From Selaginella moellendorffii (taxonomy: Eukaryota; Streptophyta; Lycopodiopsida; Selaginellales; Selaginellaceae), in the NCBI RefSeq assembly GCF_000143415.4, contig NW_003314262.1, forward strand, positions 5,225,876 to 5,289,875: a DNA stretch of 64,000 nucleotides. The letters run 5' to 3'. Numbering within the stretch: the first letter of the stretch is position 1; each line of letters opens with the position of its first letter. Position numbers and translations under genes: made by a program. Positions 53,164 to 64,000 of the stretch are shown here, one piece after another. The notes beneath the pieces are model-generated. The model ran no database searches and was not told the DNA's origin. It was given only the letters and a program-made list of their open reading frames with translations.

Positions 53164-54330
53164 ATGATTCCGGGCCTCGCGCAACTGGGTCCAAGGAGAC
53201 GAAGCAATCGCCAGCAGCAGCAGCAACAGGAGCTCGAGCAGCAGCAAATAAATTCGCAAGAACATCGTTCCAGGCACTACCACCACCAGCACCACCATCA
53301 CCATCACCACCACCATCATCATCACAGCAGACCAAGGGCCTCTACACGATTCCAGGTTCGTTCTTTCTCTCGATTCTTTCTTTTCTTTGTTTCCATTTGA
53401 TATTAACTCTCCTTTTCCAGCATGGTGTTCTTGATCCACCCTCGCAAGGAACTAACACCACCACCAGCGAGACGGCCTCGTCCAGCCGCCCAGTGGAGCC
53501 TTTGTACTCTCAAACAAACTCACACGACCGACTCTTTCGTGCCAGGCTACCATTTCTACTCCAAAGACGCTCCGAGAGCGAGGCTCACAGGGCAGCTGTC
53601 GAGGCTCGCGGCCGTTTGGACGAGCGATTGCGAGAAGCTACATTCTTGGGCAGAAGGTAAATCACACTTTTGTGTTTTCCTGATGCTTAAAACATCTTTT
53701 TTCTTCGACTTGTGCTGATACTCAAAACTTGGTTTTTCTTCGTCCAGGAATCCCGAGAACTCGCTGCCAAGGCTGGCGCAGTACTACTTCAACGCTCTCT
53801 TCTCGGACGAGGACGAGGAGAGCCTCGTCTGGGAGGACGAGCGCGAGTGGGAGGCGAGCTTGACTGAGTGGCTGGCGGGGAGAGTGTCCGGGTTTCGAGA
53901 ATCCTGGCAGCCCGAGTGGATGAACGACTTGCCGGCGTCGCCGATCCAGGGGCTGAGCAAGGCGGCAGTGAACGCTCTTCCCAGGGAGATTTACGGCCAG
54001 AAGCGATCCAGCAAGTGGAGATCGAGCAGCAAAGGTCCGCAGGAAGAACAGGTGGATTGCTCCGTGTGCCTGGAGCAGTTCTTGGCGGGGCAGACTTTGC
54101 TGTGCTTGCCATGCAAGCACAAGTTCCACCCGGCTTGCCTCACGCCATGGCTGGAGCAGCACGAGCAGTGCCCGTATTGCAGAGCTCGCATCCACAGCAG
54201 TAGCAGCGGCGCGGGAGGATCGAGCAAAGGTGGTGACGAGTTTGAGGATGATAATCTCTTGGCTTGGCTGGAAGCGTTCGAGACTGGAATGTCGAGGATG
54301 AGGTTCACTCCCAATGGCAGCACCCGGTAA
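53164..54330 (+). CDS. RING-H2 E3 ubiquitin ligase, RHY1A-like
   Basis: Three exons (53164-53355, 53421-53656, 53748-54330), together 1011 bases, 336 residues. The N-terminus contains a Gln-rich and a His-rich tract (HHQ followed by 12 His). The middle has VEARGRLDERLREATF, then GLSKAAVNALPREIYGQ. The RING-H2 finger is C-x2-C...C-x-H-x2-H-x2-C...C-x2-C (CSVCLEQF; CKHKFHPACLTPWLEQHEQCPYC). Architecture matches the RHY1A group. RING-H2 proteins pair with an E2 to tag substrates; the target is unknown. The start at 53164 is chosen because the exon-1 frame joins exon 2 in phase. Confidence 0.85.
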
Positions 54331-54495
54331 TCCAGCGAAAGCTTGTATATACTTAACATTGGAAAAATTCCAAGAGATTTGATGCTATGATAAGGATTTC
54401 TTGGACAGTTTCGCATATGATACCGATTTCTTTGACGAACTTCACGTAGACTTACACGTTTTTGTGGCAGTTAGACAGATTTGATACAGGATTTA

Positions 54496-55891
54496 TTACG
54501 TAGTGTTTCTGTCAATGCCATCGTCAAAAAAGTTTGAGTTTGTGACTACGTTTGTGTCAAGTTGCTTGTCAACCTTTTTCCTCCTGCGAGCTTCGAATTC
54601 CTCGAAACCATCCATCTGAGTATATGATCCAGCATTAGAGCCTGGCTTTCCAGAGAAAATCGAATTACCTGATGAAGATCTTCCACAGTGATGGGATTGC
54701 CGTGAAGCGACAGAGTTTGCAAGGCGCTACAGCTCTTCAAAAGGGAGCTCGGCAGCTGATTCCACAAGAAAAAAAAACGAGTTTTGGAAAGGAAAAATGG
54801 TGAAACGAGTACTCAACTTGAGAGATTTTGTTCTCCGCGAGCACCAGCGTTTTGAGATGGCTTAGATTGCTCAGTGACTGTGGCAGCTGCTCGATCCTAT
54901 TTCCTGAAAAAACAGAAAGAAAGCTCTCAAGACTATCAATTTCTTTTGTTGTTACGTACCACTTGCTTGGATTTCTTCGAGCGAGAAACAGCTGCCTATG
55001 GATTCTGGGAGGACTTTCACCTGGTTTTGGCTGATATCGAGAATAACCAGCTAGAAAAACACAAAGGAGATGGAAGAAAACGCTTGTAAGTTCCCATGCA
55101 AAGGATGTAATGTGACAAACTTACGTTTCGTAGGCTTCCCATGGAGCTCGGCAAAGAGGACAAGTGATTGCTTGCAATAGACAAGCGTTCCAATCGCACC
55201 AAAAGCCCAACTGCGTGTGCAAACGGATGAAGAACGAAAAAGAAAAGAGAGAAAAGAACACTCACTCTCGTCCGGGAGCTCGGATAATTGATTTGAATCA
55301 AGAGCGAGCGTTTTGAGCGACGTGAGCTTGACGAAAGTTGAAGGGAGCCTTGTCAAGCTGTTTTCTACAAGGATCTTCAGGTGTAATTGGAACAAATACA
55401 ATGAAATGCAAGGAGAGAAAAAAAAAAAGAAAGCAGAACGAAAGGAAAACGAAGATGAAAGTTACCAGTCTTTGGAGATTGTGGAGGGAGTCGATGCCAA
55501 GCGGAAGCTCACCTGGAATAATGTAGCATCATATAAGTTGGAAGATAGAAAAATGAATCATTCGAAAAGGAAGAAGGAATGACGATGGTGGAACTTGGAA
55601 GACAGAAAAACAAACCGGAAACAAGGAAGTAAGAAACGAACCTATCTTATTGCAAGACGCATCCAGAGTCCTGACCACCTTGGCGATCTCGAAGACTTCG
55701 CTCGGGATTGACTGACCCAAAAAAGGAGAAACAAATCAGTAAAGTCATACCAAGAGTCCTCGACATCAAATCGACCCGAAAAGAAATGGATCAAAAACCT
55801 TCAAACGCGAATCTCGAAGGCCCACAATTCCCGTCGCCTTCCATTTGACTGCCCGCTTTCGAATAGCGCCTTTGCTCGAGCAGCAGCCCAT
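54496..55891 (-). CDS. Plant intracellular LRR protein, LRR57 type
   Basis: About nine short exons. The start at 55889-55891 gives MGCCSSKGAIRKRAVKWKATGIVGLRD, with G2 and C3/C4 suited to N-myristoylation and palmitoylation. Repeats follow: SIPSEVFEIAKVVRTLDASCNKI, LTRLPSTFVKLTSLKTLALDSNQ, VGLLVRLERLSIASNHLSSLPSS, RIEQLPQSLSNLSHLKTLVLAENKI, LPSSLLKSCSALQTLSLHGNPI. The C-terminus is MDGFEEFEARRRKKVDKQLD with the stop at 54496-54498. This fits the At5g07910-type LRR proteins, which lack kinase and TM parts. The role is not known; membrane attachment is inferred. Confidence 0.9.
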
Positions 55892-56313
55892 CTAAGCCTA
55901 GCGAAAAAAAAAAAAACACTTGAACTCTCTCCTCGCGAGAAAGCTCAAAGAAGAAGACCCCCCAATACTTTTTCCCCTCTTTGCCGAGTCAGTCAGCTAT
56001 AGCACACACGCACGCCGTACACACGCAAAATTGTACGGTAACTCCTCGTGAATAAGTTGTCTTTGACAGGGACGCTTTTATAGCTTGGCGTTGATCCATG
56101 GGGGACCAATTCTCCCCAGAGAATTTCTTCGTCAAGCTTAGCACTGTGAAAACTGCTAAAGCCGAGGAGGAGACCTTTCTAAGTGGTCACGGGCGAATAT
56201 TGTTGACAAACCTTCCAGCTCGTCATTTAAATTCCCAACAAGCGAGAGTTTGTTCTTTGTGCGTTTGTCCCTGGAAAGATTTGCGAGTCCTCCTGTGTAG
56301 TCTCCTTTGTTTC
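55892..56313. promoter_or_regulatory. Divergent promoter region, LRR57-like and X8 genes
   Basis: About 420 bases between start codons, including an A-run at 55900-55917. A plus frame from 56098 overlaps the X8 start out of frame and is taken as a shadow. Confidence 0.4.
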
Positions 56314-56779
56314 ATGGACGTGGCTAGAGTGGCGCTCTTGGGTGTTGCTTTAATGCTCATCGTCGGTAAGTCTCGAAGCGATCATCTATTTGGGTGATCC
56401 ATTCTCATTGTTTCTTGATGGTCCCAAGGGATTTGCGAGGGAAACGAGTGGTGCATTGCAAACTCGAGCATTCGCAGCTATGCGTTTGAAGTGGCTCTCG
56501 GGGAAACATGTCAGAAGATCGACTGCTCGGCCATAAGAGAAGGAGGGGAGTGTTTCTCCCCAAACACACTCCCCTGGCATGCATCATACGCCTTTAATCT
56601 CTACTTCCAAAATAATGGGAGGACTCTGGCTGCTTGCCACGCTCTTGGAATGATTGTCCGAGAATACCCAGGTGACACATTACATATTCTCACTCCTTTG
56701 CATATAATATCAACCTTTTCGTCTTTCAGTTCCTCCTAGTGAGAGCTATTGCCACTTTGCAAATGCCAGCATTTCTTGA
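56314..56779 (+). CDS. X8 (CBM43) domain secreted protein
   Basis: Three exons: 56314-56365, 56429-56671 and 56730-56779. The protein is about 114 residues. The signal peptide MDVARVALLGVALMLIVG leads into the X8 domain: GNEWCIANSSIRSYAFEVALGETCQKIDCSAIREGGECFSPNTLPWHASYAFNLYFQ, with Cys residues matching the six-Cys X8 pattern, then CHALGMIVREYP and SYCHF. X8 domains bind beta-1,3-glucan (callose) at cell walls and plasmodesmata. No GPI signal is seen, since the protein stops soon after the domain. Confidence 0.85.
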
Positions 56780-57859
56780 TCTGCCCACTTATTATATTTT
56801 GGAGTATATTTTGTCATATGCTTGCATCCAAACGCTTCAGTTTTTGGAGGACTTCCTATCTTGAAAGAAAACTCCAATAGTATAATACTTAATTCTCCCC
56901 TGCCAATTATTCATAGATTAATGATGGTTCTGGCAGTATCTAAAAGCATATTTGCTAATGCTTAAATTAGAGTAGTAAACAAAAATAAATTATTTTAAAA
57001 TTTTATCAATTAATACTTGTTATCAATCAGTATTTCATGAATGAAAAATTTGCTATGCGTTGCATGTAGCAACATTTGGTTTGCTTAATAGTAGTGTTAT
57101 TTTTACTTATTAATCCAATTGATCAAATATTATTTATAATTTATAAACACAAGATTAATCTTATTGCATATAAACCATTAGATGGTAGAATAAAAAAGAA
57201 TATACTAGAAAGTGTTTAAGAAAGTTTATAAAATATAAACATGTTTATAAATTAGATTAATCTAAATCAATAACAACCATAAAATGGTAGAATATCCAAG
57301 CATATTCTAGGTATATCAACTACCATCCCAGTTTGCTTAAGCAAACCAACAATTACTAACAATATTAAACTACTTCTTTGTAAAATAATTCCTATATTTG
57401 AATATCTTATGAATAATGTTTTATAAAATACATAAGATAATTAAAAAATTAACTTATTTTATATGTAAAGCATTATCATATATAATAAATTTTTACATTA
57501 TAAATTTAATACATAATTTTTAAATTTTGGGTTTTATTTATTTTATTTTAAGGGAAGTGAGGTTGAATAATTAAAAAAGTTTAATTAATGATATCTACAT
57601 TGTTGTTGTTAAACAAATGATCTCTAATATCTGATAAATATATAATCTAGACGACTCAGTAGAGATGTTTATCAAGGGAATTACATCTATGAAGTAGGGG
57701 TGGAAGGTAAATGTTTACATTGTTAAGATGGAGATGCTGACTTTTTACAAGTTAGTTATTATTATAATTATTTAATTTTTTCATGGTTTATTCATTTTTA
57801 TTTTATATTTATTATCATTTTTGAAAGTGAATAGATATTATAAATATTGTAGCGCACGT
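56780..57859. other. AT-rich intergenic DNA
   Basis: Over 1 kb, very AT-rich, with no open frame of note and no recognised element. Confidence 0.55.
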
Positions 57860-58371
57860 GGTTTTTACCCTTATCCTATGGTGATTTACCATAGGATAAC
57901 ACCACGAAGCGGAACCTAAACCCTCTTTATGCCATGTGACAGATGCCACATGTCACATGCCACGTGTCCAAAGGACAGTGGTGTGGAACCCGAGGTTTAG
58001 GGCCCTGGGCCATTGAACGAAGGACGGTGCCAAACTCCCAAGCTTAGAGCCAAGGAGTGATGAAACCGAACCAAGGAGCAACTCTCGAGCATACAGCCCA
58101 AGGACCGAAGGGACAGGAGCCCAGAGCGACTTGGAACAGTCCTAGAGTAACCAATATCCCAATGCCAAGACCAACACGCAAAACGGAGCTAAACAGAGTC
58201 TGGCGCTATTTTGGCATACCGGTGGCCTAACGTGAGGATATGGGTGCTAGCATGGAATGGAACTTGGGCTTAGACCCAAGCCAGACGCAAAACAAGGACA
58301 GACACGCAAGCGGGAGCTAGACTATGCCTCAGGTTGGTCAGCCATGCCCGACCTACCCATTATCCCTACTA
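57860..58371. repeat. Dispersed repeat, left part (second copy of the 20-26 kb repeat)
   Basis: GC-richer than its flanks. It contains a CACATGCCACGTGTCC-type palindromic stretch at about 57946-57969 (TGCCACATGTCACATGCCACGT). It shares GGCCTAACG and TATCCCTACTA (58361-58371) with the repeat around the chromovirus. Confidence 0.6.
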
Positions 58372-58471
58372 NNNNNNNNNNNNNNNNNNNNNNNNNNNNN
58401 NNNNNNNNNNNNNNNNNNNNNNNNNNNNNNNNNNNNNNNNNNNNNNNNNNNNNNNNNNNNNNNNNNNNNNN
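58372..58471. other. Assembly gap (100 N)
   Basis: Exactly 100 N, the customary size for an unmeasured gap, followed at once by a run of 21 C and a second run (CTCCCCCC) up to 58499. Confidence 0.99.
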
Positions 58472-58600
58472 CCCCCCCCCCCCCCCCCCCCCTCCCCCCT
58501 TGAGGAACACACGCTTTGGGCTTTCACCCCAAGCCTCCCTTAGTATCAGGAGTTAGTCTCTGGGACAAACTCAAAACTTACTAAATATGGAATATTCCTA
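58472..58600. repeat. Poly-C tract and right part of the dispersed repeat
   Basis: Poly-C at 58472-58492, then ACGCTTTGGGCTTTCACCCC at 58511-58530, matching 26042-26061. The spacing from TATCCCTACTA is close to that at 26 kb if the gap is ignored. Confidence 0.75.
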
Positions 58601-59400
58601 GATTCCAAATTTGGACACAGGACGAACACCATTGTGTTCAGAACAATCTCTACATTCCATAGATATGCCAAATGAGCAAATCTGGACACTTTCCATAAAT
58701 AGCATTTGGGACCGAAATGAGACTAACACAAAGGGCATGATAGCGAGGGTGTTTGGCAGATACAGTAAGCTATCATCTAGCGATATTGAGGGACCAATCT
58801 CAATATTGCGGGAGTTCTTGATACTAGCAAGTGCAAGCCAATGACAGGAGTTTCTCAAACCAGGCCGAGTATGCTCAGCAAGAAACACATAGGGTTCCTA
58901 TCTTATGTTTATCCGATTTAAGTACACGATCATTGACCAATTTCTCAACTAGCCCAAGTGGGAAACTGATAATGGGTCCAGCAATATTGACCTCCTGCCA
59001 TTGTGGTAGTAAGGTAAGAGTGTCCATAAGGACTAGCCGACAGGTAACTTTCAATACCCGAAGTCATATTCGTGACAAATATAAAACTATTTTAGAGAAG
59101 ATATATATCTAATGATATGAATACTAATAATTGATAAAATTTAAAAAATCACTTTAATAAAAATAAAGTAATAAATTATCTAGATGATTATAAATAAAAA
59201 CATAAATTTAATGACATAAATATAATTATAGATAAAATAAATTAAAAATATTAATAATTATATTTATATTATAAATATATTTTACAGCTGAGAATATTAA
59301 TTTTTAAATATAAAATAAAAAATATGAATATATAGAATATGGAAATTAAATACAGAAATTTGCATATCAATTAGCCTAAAAACCCTCTCAAAATAATGAA
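58601..59400. other. Unassigned DNA between repeat and Gypsy relic
   Basis: Small frames at 58598-58888 and 58831-59112 with no recognised family. AT-rich beyond 59100. It may include the relic's 3' LTR, but no LTR pair is seen. Confidence 0.4.
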
Positions 59401-62400
59401 AGATTATCAAGGTTCTCTTGTAGACATGTCGGGATCTGGTGAAACATCAAGAGGAGGCATTGGTGGATTTGTATATGGTATTAGTTATTCTTGATCCCTT
59501 TATACAAAGCGTTTCAATTGCTGCACATGCACAATTTCTAAAGGATCGACCTGTTAGACATCATGCCGAACCTCATAAACTTGTGGTTCAACTTCCACAA
59601 CACCCAATATAGTCCTTTCCACTAAGCAAGGAGCCTTTTAGATAAATCACATACTGTAAGATAGGGAAAATAAACTAACACCAAATCATCCACTTTATAC
59701 TCCGCAAGTAGATAATGATGGGAGTTGTAATGCCATTGTTATCCCACTTGTACGTGGTTTAGGTGTTCAGCAAACTCTGCTTGGATAAGTGGAAGAATGC
59801 TCATCAAATACTAATCTCACAATCTAGCATCGGCAACTCATGGCAACTGCAAAGGTAAACTTAACTCCATTGGTAATATTGGATCATGACCATATAAGAG
59901 TTTATATGGTGAAGCGCCAACAGAACTTTACACCCCTATGATATATGCATACCAAAGAGACAGCAAATAACCATCCCAATCCGAATGCTGAAAGTTCACA
60001 TACTTTGCAATCATCTCTTTGAAAGTCCAAATAAACTATTCCACCAAACCGTCTAACTGTGGATGATAAAAACTTGTGAAAGTATGGTGTATCCCCAACT
60101 AAGACTCAAAAAATGAAATGCCTCAAACATAAATGCGGGATCATTATCCAAAAGAATCTGCTCTGGACAAAAATATTGGAACACCACTCGATTGAAAAAG
60201 TATTCAATAGTAGTTGTAGAGGCACTAGCAAGAGCACCAACTTCCACCTAACGAGTCAAATAGTCAAAAGCAATAATAACATATTCATTGCCACCAGTCG
60301 ATCGTGGAAAAGGTCCCATAAAATTAAACACCACCAACTCAAATGGACGGGAAATTGCAATTGACTCCAACCGTCCTTCCGCGGCACAAGTGGGAGTATT
60401 ATGAGCTTAGCTCCAAATGCATCTATGCACATACTAGATAATATCATGTCACATGTCTAGCCAATAGAAAGACTTGTGCAGCTTCTCAGTCACACGACAA
60501 TATCCCATATGCCTACCTAGAGTAAAAGAATCATAGTAGGCATGGAGAAACCATGGAATAAATATGGAATGTACCACCAGCCATAAATGATCATCAAAAT
60601 CCGTTTCCACAAAATAAAAAAAGCCATCTTCAAGGTGATATTGAGAATATAAATGCCGGAACAGCAAGTTATTAGCAAGTGATGCAGGATTCTCAAACCC
60701 TTCTCGAAGCCTTTGAATCCATGGCTCAAGTTTTTGAACCTCGCGAATTTCATCAGGAAAAGGTAGATCTTGCTCTACACCTTGTGGACATTAAACATTA
60801 AGTACAATAACCATCGATAGCACCAACTTCCATCTAGCGAGTCAAGTAGTCAAAAGCCATAATAATATACTCATTGCCAATAATCGATCGTGAAAAAAGT
60901 CCCATAAGATCAAACGCTACCAACTCAAACGGATGGAAAATTACAATTGACTTCAACCATCTTTCTACAGCACGAGAGGGAGTATTACAAGCTTGACACC
61001 AAATGTAGTGATACACATACTAGATAACATCACGTTGCATCTTTGGCCAATAGAAAGACCAACATAGCTTTTTGGTCACATGACGATATTCCATATACCC
61101 ATCTAGAATAGGAGAATTATGGTACGGAAAAACCGTGGAATAAAGATTAAAGGCACCACCAGCTGTAAATGATCATTATGATCCATCCCCACAAATAAAC
61201 AAGACTATTTTCAAGGTGATATTAAAAATGTAAATGCCAAAATGGCAAGTTATTAGTAAGTGATACAAGATTCTCAAACCCCTCTCAAAGCCTTCAAATC
61301 CACGACTCAATCTTTTGAGCCTCACGAACCTCATCAAGAGAAGTAGGTCTTGCTCTATACCTTGTGAACACTAAATGTTAAATACAGAAACTACCAATAA
61401 CACATAATCCTTGTCTAGAAAATTCACAGATGTTGGAACAATAGACTTGTCAAAAACATAAGAAGAAAGTGAAGAAGAAAGAGGAGTTTAAGAAAGGGCA
61501 TCAACATTAGCCATAGAACTCCCCAAGTGATGAACAACATCAAAATTATATATTTGAAGCTTCAAAGCACACTAAGCAATATGACCAACCAGGTTTTTCC
61601 ACTTCAATAATGAAGTAACGGTAGCATGATCACCTTTTAGTAACATTCGAGAACCATGTAAATATGCATGAAATTTCTTAAAACCCCAAACTGCTGCTAA
61701 ACACTCCTTCTTTATCATGGAATAATTCACCTTTGTTGATTGTAATGTATAGTTGATGTATGCAATGGGATGGTGCTGACTAAATACACTCGGGCTCTTT
61801 TGCATCAACACACCTCCAAAACTAATATCAGAAGCATTTAGGTGCAAAATGAAACGTTAAGTATATTAAGGATATGCCAAAACCGAAGGAGTTGTTAATA
61901 GCTTTTTGAGATCCATGAACGCCCACTCACAGTCTGCAAGCCAAATGAAACACGATGTTGATGACTTTAGCAATGCTTGCAATAGTGTAGTGCAATCAAA
62001 AAAATTATCTACAAAACAACCAAGATATTGCACTTGCTTAGAAAGTGCTACATTTCATTCATACACTTTGGAGTAAGAAACTTTAGAATAGCCACAAGTT
62101 TGTCAGAATCAAGTTATAAACCCTCATAAGAAATATGATACCCAAGATAAGATATGTCCTTGGATCCAAACACACACTTCGACCACTTTAGCTTTAAACC
62201 AACATCCCGTAGCTAATACAACACTTTATGAATATCACGAATGTGTTCCTCATATGTCCCCTCCGAGTGGATCAAAACATCATCAATGAAGTTAGCAGTC
62301 ACTTCTAGCATATTGCAAAGAACCTCGTCCATTATTCACTAGAAAGTTGTTGAAGTACTGTTCAAACTAAATAGCATCACCAAAAACTTGTAAAAACCAA

Positions 62401-64000
62401 ACAGTGTATAAAAAGAAGTCTTAGAAATATCTTCTTCGGCCATCAGTACTTGCCAACACCCAAAAGCAATATTTAACTTGGTGAACCAACAACTTCTCCC
62501 TAAATGATCCAAAAGATCAACAATATGAGGAAAAGGGTACACATCCAGGATCGTCACTTCATTTAATGGACAATAGTCGATGCAAAAACGAATATTCCCA
62601 TTAGGCTTCGTCACAATATGAGGTTCACATACCCAAGGACTCCATAACTTTCAAATAACAGCCTTTTCTAACATTTCCTTGATGTTTGCATGTAAAATCA
62701 TGATCTCTTTGGGTTACTAATGATGAACAAGAACCTTAATTAGACGAGCATTCCCGGTTGGAATCAGATGATATATGGCAATCTTGACCCCAGACAATAG
62801 ATCAAATTCAAAGAGATTAGCATACTCCATGAGCCAGTCAACTATTGCAATACAAAAATTGTTGGAGGGATCGGAAAAGGGAAGAGCAAAACAAGACAGA
62901 AACATAAAAGGAAGTAGTGGGGAGACAAAAGTAATTAAAGTAAAAATAGAAACAAAAGAACAAAAAGGTATAGAAATAAGAGGAATAAATGAAATATAAA
63001 GAAGTATGAAATAAGCGGGAGAAGCCTCAAAGTCACATTTGGTATGATTGCACTACAACCAATCCATACCAAGGATGAGGTCAAAAGTTTGACTCAGCAC
63101 CACCCACAATAACTACAACTCAAGCTTGAGATCGCCCACACACACAATTAAGTCCGCCTCATCTCGTGCACATGCATGTGTATAGCCGTTGCCATAAAGA
63201 ATGAAAACTCACTCTACTGCACGACACAAATGTAAACAACAACGTGTGGCAATAGGTTGAGCAATAAAAAATAAACTTGAACTTGTATCAACCAACACGG
63301 AGAGAATAATAGAAGACCTCTTATTATAAAAATGAGCTTGGAAAGTAAACATTAGATGAACTGGTGCCGAGTGAACCCCATGATGATACTCCCAAAAAAA
63401 AGATGGAGGGGTCATTAACTTATTCGCACAAGGTCCCACCATTAATCGTGTGACTCCTCGTTTCCTGGATACATCTCAATGTCCAAACCTTCCATTACAG
63501 TAGCACTAATAGAACGTTGTTGACACCAAGGTCTCCACCCAGAAAATGGAGGTTGCCTATCTGAAAAACATCGATAACACCGATAAGTGTGACAAACTTC
63601 ATCACACACCCAATAGTGAACATCATGGCCACAACCACGTCCTCGCCCTTGTCCTTAAACTCGAGTAACAACAACATCAACCTCCATTGAAACAGGACCA
63701 TCGCCCATAGAAAGTGGAGCTGAAGGATGTGCAGCAAGAAGTGGAAGATGTGACATCTCATAATGTTGTGCCAAGCGAAGAGCATCGTCAAGGGTGGCGG
63801 GCACAAATGCATGCACAAAGCCGACAAAATCTTGACAAAGTGTTAGCCACAACATTCCTAAATTGATCTAATCTAACATATTTGGCTCCGCACAAAGCAA
63901 GAAGCTTTGGAAACGAATATCAAATTGCATTACTAACTCAGATAGCCTTTGATGAAAATGATGCAATTGTTAAAAAGCATCATCACAATCGTTAGCACAT
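59400..64000 (-). mobile_element. Decayed Ty3/Gypsy retrotransposon (pol and part of gag), runs off the window
   Basis: The order on the minus strand is Gypsy-like. From high to low coordinates: a Cys-rich gag knuckle region (CDEVCHTYRCYRC near 63550-63600), a protease-like VLVDTSSSLFFI (63209-63442; DTS where DTG is usual), RT (62280-62614: RFCIDYCPLNEVT, FTKLNIAF, FIDDVLIHSEG), RNase H (61572-61847: LNASDISFGGVLMQ), and integrase zinc/core pieces (60053-61016). Many stops and shifts break every frame, so it is inactive. LTRs and target duplication are not found. It does not appear closely related to the 20-26 kb element. Confidence 0.85.
60236..61400 (-). repeat. ~585-bp internal tandem duplication in the Gypsy relic
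   Basis: 60236-60820 and 60822-61400 are alignable end to end (CACCAACTTCCA(C/T)CTA(A/G)CGAGTCAA... to ...CTTGCTCTA(C/T)ACCTTGTG). The unit covers the integrase zinc region and the start of its core. The copies have diverged visibly. Confidence 0.85.

Noticed and set aside
52734-53660. 308-residue plus frame that overlaps the PPR start
   Set aside because: Its front part is antisense to the PPR gene and its middle runs through the intron of the RING gene. Only the end (53421-53656) is used, as RING exon 2.
58257-58556. Frames crossing the N gap, reading as long Pro or Gly runs
   Set aside because: They result from the N block and the poly-C tract.
60226-61400. CRISPR-like or satellite array
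   Set aside because: There are only two long diverged copies, without short regular repeats or spacers; it is an internal duplication of integrase sequence.
1-64000. tRNA, rRNA or other structured RNA genes
   Set aside because: I saw no tRNA cloverleaf with A and B boxes and no rRNA-like blocks when reading the spacers. A tRNAscan or Infernal run would be needed to exclude small RNAs.

Overview
The window is nuclear DNA of a land plant, most likely a lycophyte close to Selaginella. Genes are dense, introns are mostly about 50-70 bp with GT-AG ends, many coding regions have no intron, and plant-only families are present (WRKY, PPR, X8, LRR57-type, STR11-type rhodanese). An NME7-type gene fits a plant with flagellated sperm. 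The species is inferred from these traits, not proven.

Layout. 1-1.8 kb: an AT-rich B-lectin ORF and a decayed copy of the last LACS exon. 1.6-17.4 kb: a gene-rich block with peroxisomal LACS (-), PTEN2-like phosphatase (-), an L18a-like membrane protein (+), a DOMON/cytochrome b561 protein (-), an erlin (-), a group IIb WRKY factor (-) and a damaged F-box gene (-). 17.4-26.4 kb: an accessory and repeat region with a second AT-rich B-lectin locus (frameshifted), a decayed F-box copy, a Copia remnant, and a nearly complete chromodomain Ty3/Gypsy element (20387-25935) with a 5-bp target duplication. Its putative primer site pairs perfectly with the predicted 5' end of its own RNA. A minisatellite follows.

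26.8-56.8 kb: a second gene-rich block with MAG2/RINT1 (-), RMND1/RRL (+), amino-acid permease (-), methionine gamma-lyase (+), C2-domain protein (-), an unknown organellar-type protein (+), a pectinesterase pseudogene (+), STR11 rhodanese (-), a small membrane protein (+), bL17 (+), tetraspanin (-), Spinster-type MFS (-), Mit_KHE1 protein (+), NME7 (+), a PPR protein (-), a RING-H2 ligase (+), LRR57 (-) and an X8 protein (+). Many neighbours are divergent and share short promoters, often with a G-box (CACGTG) or telo-box (AAACCCTA). 56.8-64 kb: AT-rich spacer, a dispersed repeat broken by a 100-N gap at a C homopolymer, and a heavily decayed second Ty3/Gypsy element (-) with a ~585-bp internal tandem duplication.

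The genes form no operon. The main shared themes are membrane and endomembrane functions (MAG2, erlin, tetraspanin, Spinster, permease), organelle functions (LACS, RRL, KHE, bL17, STR11) and signalling (PTEN, WRKY, RING, LRR, C2). Exon limits are read by eye from splice signals and family similarity; where exact exon ends were not checked, the CDS entry gives the outer limits only.
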